Source of the DNA: Nectonema munidae
Taxonomy: Eukaryota; Nematomorpha; Nectonematoida; Nectonematidae
Length of the DNA: 64,000 nucleotides
Assembly: GCA_030549495.1 (NCBI GenBank)
Contig: JAUIRK010000664.1
Span: forward strand, 333,001-397,000
Reading direction: 5' to 3'
Position 1 is the stretch's first letter. Every line of letters starts with the position of its first letter. This document shows positions 1 to 12,900 of the stretch, in pieces. Under the pieces are notes generated by a model. It was not told the DNA's origin. It made no database searches and worked only from the letters and a program-made list of their open reading frames with translations. The position numbers and the translations under genes are program-made.

Positions 1-2119
1 CTTTCATGCTTTGAAGAAGTGCCAAAAGAGCTTTTGGGATGTGAGGGCCATTTGTCTTCTTCGTATTTCGGTTCTGAAATAATGAGAATGTTATGCAACA
101 CAATTCAATATTGCAAATGCGTGTATCATTAGAGTTTCATAATTTTCCAACTCCGACGCCACCTATTTCTCATTTTACTTCTGCAACTCCATTCACATAT
201 AATTTTCCAATGAATTTTTCAATCTTTTTCTATGAGTTGAAAAATAACAACGGTAGACTCTAGTGCTAAAAAATTTTATGGTACATCTTTCAACGTTGAG
301 AACTAAAGAGGGAGGAACTTATGAATTTATCTTTTAAATAAACAATTATGAATATAACAATTTTTAAAATCGGAATCAGATTGCAATAATTATTATTACG
401 ACTTCACGACCCTGTAAATGAGCAAGGTTATATTTATACACATCTCTATAAAAAATACAAGCTTTCTTATAAAGAAAGTCTCGTAAATGAAGAATAATTC
501 TTATAACTATGCGTATTAAGCTTCAAATAAAAACTAAACAAACTCAAATAAGTTCCTAAGCAAAGCCGAATTCAACTTCCACATTTAAAATTTTTGAGAA
601 CAATATTTATTACAGCTAACATCGTTTACAGTTTCCATAGCTTCAGAAACAATTTTTTTCCAATTTATAAAGTCTAAAAGGTAAGGCAGAAATTTTTTCT
701 TGTTCCAAAATAAATGTTATTTTTTGGACTAGTTTTTGTTTCACCATATTTTTATAATAGACCAAATTTTTCATTGTCACAATCTCAAAAGATAATTTTT
801 GAAATTACAACTTCGATAGAAAAAGAATTTTCAAGCTTCTAAATTTTTTGAATATTAAAACACTTGAAGCAATTTTATATTCACATGCATACTTATTATT
901 TTTTTAACTCCAAATTCCTATCTTTAAAATTAACAATTATTTAATCTAGTAACTTCACATTCAATCGATAAGATAGCAGGAAACAGTCAACCCGTTTTGT
1001 CTGTAGATCAACGGTAGTAAAAATTATAGGGTTACTGTTAGCCCTAAGGCCTAAACCTAACCCTTTTAATCAACAAGGTTATTTCTGACATCTTGACAAA
1101 TATTTAGATCTAAAAAATTTTGAGAAATTGTCTAGCTATATTGCGTATTAACTGCAATATCTGTTATACGTTGATAAGAAGTGCGAATCCGGGAGTGTAA
1201 AAAGCCATACGCGACACCCCAGACAAACAAGCTTGAAATCTCTAAAACTTTTATATTTGGCGTTAGTAAGGAATTTTTTGAATGGTGATGACATAATTTA
1301 GCAGTTAAAATCATTAAAAAATTAAATAAGCCGAAATCTTTTTTTCTTTCTTATCCACGAGTCTTTGTCAAGTTGAAGTACTAAATGTAGAAGATGTAAA
1401 AGCTTCGAATCATAAATAAAAAAATAGAAAAACAGCTGAATTTTTTGATTCAACGCATTTACATCTTTTACATATAGTAATTCAAATTGATAAAGACTTG
1501 TAGAGTCAAAAATTCGTTTTATTTAAATAAATTTGTTTGAAATTTTACTCCTTTTGTTTCATCTTTTTATTTTATACAAATGACCCTTCAGAAATTAACT
1601 TATATTAAAAAATTAATATAATTAATGGAATAGATGAAAGTACTCTTAACATTTTTTGAGCATTAACATGCAAATTTTAAAAATAGAAAATAAATTTTTA
1701 GTAGATTTTGATCCTGAAATATTTTTTTAGATCTTAGTTGTTGAACAAAACATCACGCTTTTTCAGCCGTACTCCTTTTCAATAGAGTTATTGGCGCAAC
1801 TTTCAATATACGTACCAAATGCTCTTAGAAAAAAACAATATTCAGTTTTTCACATAAAGGCTTGTTTGGATTAAGGAGGTCGCAAAACTAAACAAAATTA
1901 TTTTATTATATTCCCGGAACATTAATTGATGTCAATGAGCTTATTGTTACTTCATAAATTGTGACTTATTAATTTTAAACTTAAATTGTTTCTTTTTTGC
2001 ATTATCCAATCGATTTTTTAAACGAAGATTAATTTGAGCTTGGGTTAAAATTCATATACTTGAATTGCCTTTAGTAATTTTGAACAAAATGATAGTGAAC
2101 ATATGAAAAATATTCTCAC
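1..2119. other. AT-rich stretch without a recognised gene
   Basis: No frame in this stretch reads as a recognisable protein and no splice-bounded exon stands out. It holds a foldback hairpin (1361-1500, listed separately). It may contain a further 3' part of gene A, because the candidate exon at 2120-2359 ends in a donor site and would need a downstream exon here, but I could not identify one. Confidence 0.5.
1361..1500. repeat. Foldback hairpin with about 50-nt arms
   Basis: The left arm (about 1361-1412) begins GTCTTTGTCAAGTTGAAGTA. The reverse complement of the right arm (about 1446-1500) reads almost the same, starting with GTCTTTATCAATTTGAATTA. The arms are separated by about 33 A/T-rich bases. 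It is either a small foldback transposon or a hairpin-forming transcript source; nothing in the sequence decides between them. Confidence 0.6.
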
Positions 2120-2359
2120 GTGAAGTATTTTTCTCAGTGTAATCAAAGGATCGCTGTTGAAATGAGGAGAAAGGATTGGAAGTTTTTCCAGGAAACTTCT
2201 CGAATGGATGCGAGTATGTTGAGGATTTTTGGCGCGAAAAACATTCAAAAGAAGATTCCTTTTTGCCAGGCAGCGTCGGAATTGAGTAGGATGGCGTGAT
2301 TTTGAAGGAAACTTTGTCATCATTAAAGTAGCGACTCTTCTTGGGAGAGGAAGGTTCAC
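2120..2359 (-). CDS. Candidate exon, possibly the tail of zinc-finger gene A
   Basis: On the minus strand an acceptor (AAAAATAG) is followed by 240 nt open in the phase-1 frame, ending at a good donor (GTGAGAAT) also in phase 1. The reading is low-complexity and rich in Ser, Pro, Phe and Lys, beginning EPSSPKKSRYFNDDKVSF. This resembles the disordered tail of paralogue C, which also has a phase-1 intron after the same exon. Exon 3627-3962 of gene A could join to it if a weak donor (GTTTCT) at about 3640 is used just before the stop codon. That join is inference; the exon could also belong to another minus-strand gene. Confidence 0.4.
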
Positions 2360-3269
2360 CTATTTTTATTTATATAAGAATTGAACATTCAAGAGCTGAT
2401 AAAATAGATATACCATCTAGATATATACAAGAGACTACACTACAATCAATAGATTAATAATTTTTTGAAGTTGCCAGAGTTTTAATATGGCCTCTATGAT
2501 AGCTTATGATTTTAGGAAAATACCAATGGTCTATGCAATAAATATATTGAATAAAAGTTAAAAGTAAAACTTTAATTCAAATCTTTGACAAATTTTGCAT
2601 CACTCTGGTCTTCTTTAGATTAAACATGCAGATGCAAGAATAGAAGACACGGAACAGAGGATGAAGGAAGATTTGGTAATAGTATAGTCATTACTTCTTA
2701 TATAATCGATATATTTGATATGAAGAAAACTAGAAAAGGCGGAAAAAAAATTTTGTCTAAAAAAAAGTCAAGGAAATATTTGAATAAACGTTTCAGTGTT
2801 TTTTAGACATATCAAGTTGGTACTTCGGAATAAAAATGGATTTATTTTATTTAATTTAAAATTGAGAGAGTGAGAAAGACACAATCTTATCAATTATTAT
2901 CTATAAAAAAAACTGATTGACCATTAATGATTTAGAATAGAAATACCGAAACAAAGTATTACCTTATAAATTTTAAGTTTTACCAGAATAAATAAATCTT
3001 TGAACATTTTGAAAAACTGGAGACGATTAAAGTAAATGATATCGTTGTTTTTTTCATAGTTACGCACTAGTTCCCTGAGAAAATAACTGTCAAACAATTA
3101 TTATTAGTATTATTACTATAATATTATGATTTGAACACCGTATTTATATGTATTTTAAGTATTATATGAAATAAGCTTCATACTATAATATTTATAGAAT
3201 ATCATCATGATCATAATCACAATATTTAATTACTCTATTGATTTTATATAAATTTTTTAATTATGCCAA

Positions 3270-3467
3270 TTGAATAAATTGAGTAACAACAAATATAGTT
3301 CGCAAAAACTAATGTTTTTTGTGTTTAGATATAAAGAATTTAAATATATTGAATTAAGATATCTTAATGTAAGGCTCAATGTAGAAAAACATGGAAAAGA
3401 AGCTGCAAACAAATGGCCAACCCTGGTTACCTGGGAAAAGGATGATGATGAAGATATCTTAATTTAG
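3270..3467 (+). CDS. Small unrecognised plus-strand ORF
   Basis: The only part that looks protein-like is the last 30 or so codons, which read ...VEKHGKEAANKWPTLVTWEK and then an acidic DDDED run before the stop. A TTTTGTGTTTAG acceptor-like sequence lies upstream, so it could be the last exon of a plus-strand gene or a fragment of a retrocopy. I do not recognise the family. The initiator in the track is not a convincing start, and no partner exon was found. Confidence 0.25.
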   Translation: MNKLSNNKYSSQKLMFFVFRYKEFKYIELRYLNVRLNVEKHGKEAANKWPTLVTWEKDDDEDILI

Positions 3468-3626
3468 AGAGATCTTGGCATCTAGATTATTCAAATATAA
3501 ATTAGATGTCAATTAGACAAGTTAGTAATCATAGTGTTTAAAAAATTATTATCAATTTTACTGGCTCAGAAACAGTTTTAGGCTTTTGGATGCAACACAG
3601 CGCAACGTACTTCCGTTGTAAAAAAT

Positions 3627-3962
3627 TTAATATAAGAAACCGTCAAGAGTGTAAGCAGAGAGAATATCCATGCCCATTCTATTGAGCCAGATGAGGTAAG
3701 AGGATACGCCGTTTTGAGAGAAAGACATGGTGCTAGCCCCCTCGTAAGGCAAATCCTTGAGGTTGAGTGGGATGGAGGCGGTGTTGATGGTGAGCATTTG
3801 ATTGGATGATTCAGGAAGGATGTAGCAAACTTTCTTGAAGACATTCTGCATCACTTTAACGTTGTCTACTTCTGCAAAACCACCACTCGTTTTCTCGACC
3901 AGCTCAAACTCGTTTCGATACGTCGAGTCCACAATCCCAAGCATCACTGACTTGATGATTTT
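3627..3962 (-). CDS. Gene A exon 8, start of the divergent C-terminal part
   Basis: The acceptor GGAACTAG precedes AAA-ATC-ATC and the frame is open to a TAA at 3627-3629, giving 111 residues beginning KIIKSVMLGIVDSTYRNEFE. The exon sits where B has KLMDMKFLLASLEHFERE and C has KLMSANLSMMLKEIEEDERE: same phase-0 entry, same K-(L/I)-(M/I) opening, similar helical pattern, then no obvious similarity. Unlike B and C the frame meets a stop after 111 residues. Either A has a short tail, or splicing occurs just before the stop (donor near 3640, phase 1, as in B and C). Confidence 0.65.
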   Translation of the reverse strand, partial: KIIKSVMLGIVDSTYRNEFELVEKTSGGFAEVDNVKVMQNVFKKVCYILPESSNQMLTINTASIPLNLKDLPYEGASTMSFSQNGVSSYLIWLNRMGMDILSAYTLDGFLY

Positions 3963-6900
3963 CTAGTTCCACAAAATTCCAAAAGATTATATGAGATAGA
4001 AGAGAAGGGATATCATTTAATCAAGGGATTATAGCGTTCACAATCCGGCCCTTAAATTTGTATGCTATGAATTGTTTGATTCATTGATTTTATTGGTAAT
4101 ACAGCACAAAGATCAAGGGGGTAGATAACGTCAAAGTTGGACTATACAATGTCTAAATGTTTTTGTGGCAGAAGTGTACTCAAATAAATAAATTGAATCG
4201 TTTGTCAAGAAATGTATATTTAAATGCAGGCCCGTCGATAAGGGGCTAGGCAAGAAGCAGGGGAGCTTTGCCCTCTCCTTTTAGACTTATTTTGCAACCC
4301 CTGAAACTGACCTTGAAATATTTTCCCCAAGCTGGGTGGCGGAGTTGTAGAGTGTAAAGATGCGAAAAAAGAATGGGCTTACGACGCTGGCCCTCAAGTG
4401 TGACAAAGAAGTCAGATGCTTCAAAATGTTTCTTCTTTGAATCTCAGTGTCGATAAGGTGAGGAAGTTTTTTGCTGACCACGTGATCATACGTTGAAAAG
4501 CCACAACACAAGCACAGGTAGTAAGGATTTTTAAAATAGGGATAAGCACAGTATACGGTCACAACAAACTTCAAGCCTAGAAAACAAAAAATAAATAGAT
4601 TCTAGGAAGAAAGAAAAAATTTATTTATTAGGTGAAAAAGATTCTTTCCACTATCACATATGTGGTCATGGTGATGTACAGATTTGATTTTTCCGACCGA
4701 TGCCTATCTCGATAACATTTTAAAATGCGGATACCGATACTAAGAAAATATTTCAGGAATATAAATTTATAAGTTTTTTTCTAATCTCTTTCTTCTGGGA
4801 GAGTAAATGTGTCTACTACAATTAAGCGTTGGGGAAGGTAAAACAAAATTGACATGTGTTATAAAGTAGAAATATAGATATTGAAACTATATAGAATATA
4901 GTGGACCAATGGCCGAAACCGTATTCTAATAGGTGTGAAAATTAACGCCATAGTTTAAAGGCAATGAGGTGTGTAGATATTTATATTGACTTTATATATA
5001 TATATATCATCTTTACACATAATGGGTACAATTATAAAGAGGGCCTTAAGCCTGTTGTGCAGCAATAGTAAAAGTGAACCAGTAATATAGCGTTAAATAA
5101 AAACGATCACGTTTTGTTTCTATCCAATTTTCCAAGACGTTACATTTACCCCTGCTGTTACCATTCCTATTATCTGAAACTATACCAAGGGATGTTCGCT
5201 CCCTCCCTCTCAGTTAAAGTTTATTTTTTGGTTATATCATTTGACTTCCAGTCACATCTTGCGAGTATCAAAGAAGCAAAACTAAGATCTTCGATGGGAT
5301 GACAGGGAGATGTTCGGCCTTAACATTATTAAATTAAGCAGACATAGAAAGAAAAATATCGAAGATCATGTAGTTATAGAATCTGTCAAAAAACACTCTA
5401 CAAGGGGATGTCTTTACCAAATATTTTATCTGACTAATAATAATTGTTTTTAGCACTATATTTTGTTCATTACTTTATATTTGACATTTTTTATAATTTG
5501 TTTTTTTTTAAATAAAATACTCTATAAATACATTTACTTTTGAATGTAAAATTTTTAAGCTTATCAATGTTTATGGAGACAGTTATCTAAGATAAAGAAG
5601 TAATTTTAAGCTCCCCAGACAAATTTTTCTGGATACGCCCTTGATACCTGTGACGTCGCTTTATACAATAATCAATATTATATATACCAGCCATGTCAAA
5701 CATTACAAGCATATTTGCGGCCCACACAGATTACAGTATTATTAATTATAATTTTATGTATAAGTGTAGATTTAGACTTCTCAGAGAACTAGGTTGACTG
5801 ATTTTCACTTATCATCTCTTATAAAAGTTCGCACTGCACAGAAATTTCAGCCAGACATAGCAAAGATTGTCAATAACAAGAGGTGTCAAGCCTCGAGACA
5901 AGAACATGTAAAGTGTTTGAATAATTAATAATAAATGTTTATTTTGAACTATTGTAATTTATGTGCATTTCATTTGTAGTTCATTCAAATACATGTGGGC
6001 CATGTATGTTGCCTTATAAACTTTTTTTATATTAAAATAAAGAACAGATTTATATCCTTGCTAATTTTTTAATTAAATTATTTTGTTTAACTATGCATGA
6101 CTTTGTACTTGCATTTTTGAATATAATCAAACCATTACATGTTTCCAAGTTAAAAGTAAAATATTCTGCAATAATTTTTATTGAACAACTTTAAATATAA
6201 TTGTAGGAGTGCGGCCCTTATGAGAACACAAACTCACTCTTTTGGCCCTCATGGGACTCCGAGTTTGACATGTCTGCCTATACAATATTATAGCCGCTTG
6301 CACAGGATTTTTTTCTTTTTAGTGTTCGGAGACATAGAAATTGATAAGAGTGGAATTTTGAGTTATTTTGATTGTCGATTTTATAACATTACACTGCTCC
6401 TTAACACTAGAACGCCGAGCAGGATCATTTGACCCATCAATTTTTTTTAATTTGATCAAACTGATAATTTGATAATTTTTGACTCTGTTTATTTTATAAA
6501 AATAAATAATTCTATGCCATCAGTATGAAATTTTTTTTGTTTTTATAATGATTTTTAGTGAATATTACTAGAACGCCCCATGCGGTTAAATTGACCCTTC
6601 TTTATGTACATATTATTTTTTCAAATTGATAGGTTTGCTGTGAGCAAAAAGTGTGAGTACAATATTGTGACATGATTAATTACTGTAATTTTTTATTTTT
6701 GATTGATATAATACACATGCAGCAATTTTACATAAATATATTTTTGCTTTTTTAGATTTTGCGCAAAAATTAATTTTTGTTACTTTATTTTGTTGAATTT
6801 TTGATGGAAACAAAAAAACTTCATAACTTCACAAACATGCCTTCATATGAGTCAAATGGTGGTGAGGTTTCTAACTCCGATTCTTACTTTCAAGTTCAAA

Positions 6901-9900
6901 AAAGTTTATCTTCAAGTTCTACAGAAAACAATGAAGATTCTACTTTTTAGGTAAAAAGTGTAAAAAGGAAAAAAAGTTTTGCTCTTGATAAACAATTTGA
7001 AGCTCCTGATGGATCTATCTGGAAACTGATTGAAAATCCTTTATCTTCTGCAGGCAGAGCACCAATATGCAATATTATCAAAGATACATCAGGTACAACG
7101 AGTCATGCAAAATGAAATATTGAGAAGAAATCCTTCCTTTCATCCTGGAGACTTTTTATTGATCATTTCATGCTGAACAAGATAAAAAGTATACTGAATT
7201 ACAAGCTGATCCTTCCTGGAATATATCAATTCCAGAATTAGAAGCGTTCATAGCTATTTTATATGTACGAGGAGTAACTGGTTCGCGTGGATTAGATGTT
7301 CACTTATTTGGTCTAAAACTTGGGGTTTGAACTTTTGCAAAGAAACAATGAGTCGTTCTCGTTTTTGTGAAATACAAAGATTTTTACGTTTTGATCTAAT
7401 CTCCGCTAAGAAACAGATAAATTTGCAGCAATTTCTGAAATATGGTATCGTTTTGTTTCAGATTGCCAAACAAATTTTGTTCCTTATGAGTTTCTTTGCA
7501 TCGACGAACAGCTATTTCCAAGTAAAACAAGATGTCATTTTACTCAGTTTATACCCTCTAAACCTGATAAGTATGGACAAAAAATGTGGTTTCTTGTCGA
7601 TGTTAAAACTAAATATCTTTTGAACGGTTTTCCATATTTGGACCAAGAAAAAATCGTCAAACACGTATATCCGAAAATGTGGTAATTAATCTTTTAAATC
7701 CTTATCTGAACAGCGGTAGAAATGTCACGTATGATAACTTTTTCACTTCTTTGAAATTGGCTAAAGAGTTGAGATTTTTTTAACGGAAAATTTAACAACT
7801 GTTGGTACGTTAAATAAAGCAAGAGGAGAAGTTCCAAAATCATTAAAATATCTTCGACTAGTTCTTTATCAAAATTTGAAAATGAAGACATAAGCTTGAC
7901 AGTTTATCAAGGTAAAAGAAACAAAAATGTTCTTTTACTAAGTAGTTTACAGAAAAATGTTGTTTCAAGCTCAGATACAAAATATATACCGAACACTGTT
8001 GATTTTTACAATCAAACAAAATACGGTGAGGATATATTAGACCAAATGGCAAGAAAATATAGTGTAAAAGCAGCTTCAAGAAGATGGCCAGTACCACCTT
8101 TTATAATTTACTTGATCTGGCAGAAATAAATGCAACAATTCTTTATAATGAAACATGCAAATCCAAGGTTCCAAGAAGAGATTTCATACAGAAGTTGGCA
8201 GAAGAGTTAGTTGAAGCTCATATTTCATCTGAAAATGGCAAAGATACCGCTGAAAAACTGCATTCAAGTACAAGTAATGATGGGAAAAGAAAAAATTGTC
8301 AAATAAAATCCAATTGTAAAGAAAACAAGTCAAATATACAGTGTGATAATTGTAAAAAAATAGTATGTGGCAAGTGCAAATTATTTTTCAATTTTATTGA
8401 AATTTTAGTGTAGTATATTTTTGATTTAAGAAATTGATTATGTGATAAAATAGCAAGAAAGTTTTTAAAAAATGCGTTTATGTGTGTGTTTTCTCCTCAG
8501 TGCTGAAAAGAAAACTGTATAAAAAATTACCAAAACATCAATTTTAAGTATCAAAGATAAGTAGATTTTTTTTTATTTCTTTGCAAATATTATGAACGTT
8601 TGTTTTCATCAAGAATACGATTATGGAGGCATTAAGTTACGGAAACGCATTTATGAGGCGTATCACTGTAATTATTAATTGATGACATTTATACCTTTTT
8701 CAAAAGGTATGAAGTGTATAAACGATTAGAAAGACATAGATATAAGAACATAGTAATTTAAATAAAATTAAGCACATGTTTTGTTGTTAATCGATAGTTT
8801 TCAAATTTAAATCATTTGATGGGAATGATGAAGTATTAGTTAGAAATAAAAATTAATAATGAGAAAACCTTGCAAATTCTGTTTTTGTAGGAAAGAGGGC
8901 AGCGATTTTTTCTTACAGCCAAGCACTTTTATCAAGTTATCAATTCCTAAAGACATAAGATTTTCGTGTTGATTCTTGGAAACAGTCAATAAAAAAGAAG
9001 AAAAAAATGGATAAGCAGCATACCTTTAACATTTTTCAGGAGTAAGGACTAAAAAGAAAGAGAGAAATGATGTGCTCAAATATAATGAATGAAATATGCA
9101 CACTAAAAACGCAGATTAAAACTTTTTCCCAAAGAGGAAACAAAGAGACAAAAAGTTGTTGTTAGAGGAAATATGCTACGGCATAAACGACGTCTCAATG
9201 CACGGGAAGGGGGTCAACCAAACTCTAGATGCCTTGAAATAAGGGAGAGAGTTAAGTGTCGCAGGGATATCATCTCTGCCTTATATTTTTTTTACAATTG
9301 CATCTTTAGAAGCAGTTATAGCGAAGGGTTTCTTAAAAACTTAGGCATACTCTATGGGATCGATTCCCGATCGTGACTATCCCTACCATCTGTCCAGCTA
9401 TGGAAGATTATTCTTCCTTATGGATGCGATACCGACAACTGTAAAAAACTTAAGCATACGCTCTCTTCTGAAAAAGTTGTCATGACAGAACTTCATCAAG
9501 TTAAAACACAGACTTATTCATATACAATTCTCAAAGCAAGCACACCCAATGCTTTCAAACTTGAAAAATTCATGCTTGCTTTCTGATTTATTGCTACTAT
9601 AAAGTAAAAAAGCATAGCACAATTTGGTAAGTTTGCCTATCTTATCGACCCCTAAAGATCTGTTATGTCGACCCCTGATTTACATCAATAATTCCTTTAT
9701 TGGCAGGTTTCTTCATACTTCTCCCTATATTGATTATCTTTGTATTAAATAGTACTCGTTAGTGGTGGTGAGTTTTAAAGATTCAATCCATGACATTATT
9801 ATTATTAAAGTTTAGAAAACGTGTATACGATATCTGTCGCAGAGAAAGTGGCCGTTAAACGTCAATAGATGGACTATTGGACGTAAGGATAAATTTAGTA

Positions 9901-12900
9901 TAAGTTTGATTTTGTGACTTTCGCGTCGCGAGGCTTGATTCTGTTTGATATTAGCTAATAATAAGTGGCACATGTAGAGACCTATGTTAATAGTGTTTGC
10001 GTTTACTGATTGAGCTAGCAATGTCTTTTAAATCGTAAATTTAGTGGATTGATTGATGCGGGCATCATTCAGCCATGTCATAAATCAAAAAATGGAAAGG
10101 GAAAAATATTGTCCTTAATAAAGCTTCATTTCATAATCAAGTTTCTTTCATATTAAAATATGAAGTATTTATGTGATAAATGAAAATTCTCTTAATTTTT
10201 ACGCCCGCTGATAAATCAAAAAAGTAGGATATTTTTACCCATTGGTGTTGTATTGATATTTCATGTTCTTCGAACTTTTCCGTTATGATATCAAAGTAGA
10301 AGGATACATCGCAAACCTAATAAAAGCAATGAAATCGTGATGGTGTGAGAAAGCGAAAAATTGAAGAAAAAAGGCTGACCGCGCAAAATCTTGACATGTC
10401 TGCTAAAGTGAGTTTTTCATAGTGACTTGGCTTTCTAGAGTGAATTTCCACCGACTAATAAAAAAAAACAAAAAAGGCTAAACACAAGAAAAAAAATTCA
10501 TTTTTTTCTTACGTTATACGATTCTTTCAAGGGGAAAGGGACAGTGGTGTGGGCGCACAAAATAAAATACTCAGCTTTGAATCATGCAAAAACTCATTGA
10601 AAAAGATAAGCAGGCGATTAGTTTGGAGTTGATCACGGCATCAGATTAACCCGTTAACGCCCATGTCGACTTTACAAAAATAAAATCGTCTGCGTTTATC
10701 AAAGCTCTTTAAAACAAATCTTCTGCTTTACATTAGATATCGTCTGATTATTCTGGTCGTCAATGGGTAAGGAGGTATCGGACGCGGATATCATAATTGC
10801 TATTCTAAGCAAACGCAAGATTTATACCTCTTAAAAATTTAGAGAGGAGATGGCATGGATAAAGTAATATTTTTAAAATTCAAAAAAATACTTTGCTGTA
10901 TATAGAAAAAATGGGAAATGGTGAAAATTGTGGATGTTGAAACTTAAATGATTCGCATATGAGGATTTTAAGAATTTTGTGGATAAATTCAATTTCGGAC
11001 TAAAATCCTTTGGTAGTTGGAGTCGAAAATTTTTAAAAATGATAAAACATTAAACCTTATCCAATCCAAACGAAAGTAGGCTCTTATTCTGAAAAATTGA
11101 ATAAAATCGTTAAATTAAAAATAATTGAGCTTGCTCATATGTTCAAGTAGTTTCGTTTAAAAACCACTACAAGTGTAAAATTGTGTTGAAACACAGAATC
11201 TCAATCCTGGTACACTAGCGGTTCTCGAGAACCTCGATTCTTCGAGAAATTTCATTTAATAAAAAAAAATTGCTTTTGATATTAAATTAATGAAAGTAGG
11301 TGGTAGCTTTTAAATCTTATTTTAATTTAAGCTTTTATTCTACCTCAATGACAATAAAGCCTACAAGTTCTGAATCAGAAAGATCTTTTTCAATCCCTTT
11401 AATGTTTCTTTCAAGAAAAAAGAACAAAGCTTTCTTGCAAAACTTTTTTTAAATAATTAAATATTACAGCTTTTCAAAATTTTGGACCAAAACCGTTTCT
11501 AGAAACTCGGTATTCATTTCAACACTTGTGTCAACCAGAGCGACCAAAGTAAAAAATTATAAGCTCCCTCTGCGGGTATGGGGACAATGAAGACTTCGTG
11601 TCTTTTTGAAGCTTTATATTAATTTTGGATTAAAAGTTTTTAGAACATGAGCCATATAATATTATTATTATTTTAGATATTTTTTACTTTCTTAAAACTA
11701 ATTTTCTTTCAAATATTTTAAATAGTTTCAGTGGTGTTTATCTTTTCTTTATTGTTATTTATATGATCGTTTTGTTCTATAAATTTTATTGGGGATACAT
11801 CTCAATTTTTCATAATAGATAATACTGGGTAACACTAAATTTGCCCCTTCCATAAAAATGCTTTTTTCTTACTCAAACATAAGTGTAGGCAACCAAACTT
11901 TGGTTTTGACTTATAAAAATAAAAGACGACTAATAAAGAGTGTATTGAAAGAGATAAAATGTGAATTGAAGGAGGCAGCTTCGTCTTTTAACGACAATGA
12001 AACTTTCAACGAATTATATCAGAACGAGAGAGAAAATACGTCGTAGATGCAGTCACGGCACGACAATCCTGTTTAATACTAGAAAAAGTCAACACTTTTG
12101 AACATAGAAAAGCGATAGCGTTGTACACCACCCAACATAAAAGGCAACAAAGACAAAAATGAAGTAATATTAAGTTTGCTATAAAAGAGATTCAAAAGTT
12201 AATTTTTTTGTATCATAGCAGCACAAATCGAAAGCCATTTCTTTTTCTGACTTTATCTCAGGGGTTCTTTAAAATCAGTTAGGACAAAATCAAAGTAAAA
12301 ATTTGAATGATCTTAAAGCACAAAATTTTATTAAACTATGCCTCTATGCGATATCATGGCTTTTCGGGTGTTAAAATTTTTAGAAACAATATTTCTGACA
12401 GATATACCCATTGAGGTGGAAAAAATTATAACAAATATAAAAAATAGCAAAAACTGGACACTTTATTGGTGATGTTGCTGACTAGTTTTATACTCTGAAA
12501 CTAGTAAGCAACAACAACAACCAATAAAACTTTTTATTTCATCATTTCTAAATTATTATTATTATTATGAGAGGCGAACAACAGAGAGATCTTACTTTTG
12601 AGTCTTGGAAAACAACATTGCAGAATTTGCAATGAAAGACCTTGACATCTTTTCGGAAAGAAGAGTGGCCGGTGACAGAGCGCGTGCTACCCAGACTATT
12701 ATCGCAGCCGGTGAAAGCCTTTTTGGGTTCTGCTTTGCACGACTCGCTTCGGCCGTAGTCAGAAGTGTTAGTGGACTTCCCGAAGCTTCTTGATAGAGCG
12801 TCCTTCTTCACCACAACATGCACGCTTTTGTCCTCATCATCTTCATCGTCGATTTGTATGACTTCGATTTTTTTAGTGGGCGGTTGGACACTGCGATTGT

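Noticed and set aside
3578-3844. Minus-strand 88-residue ORF overlapping gene A exon 8
   Set aside because: It is in the wrong frame relative to the paralogous exon starts; a shadow ORF.
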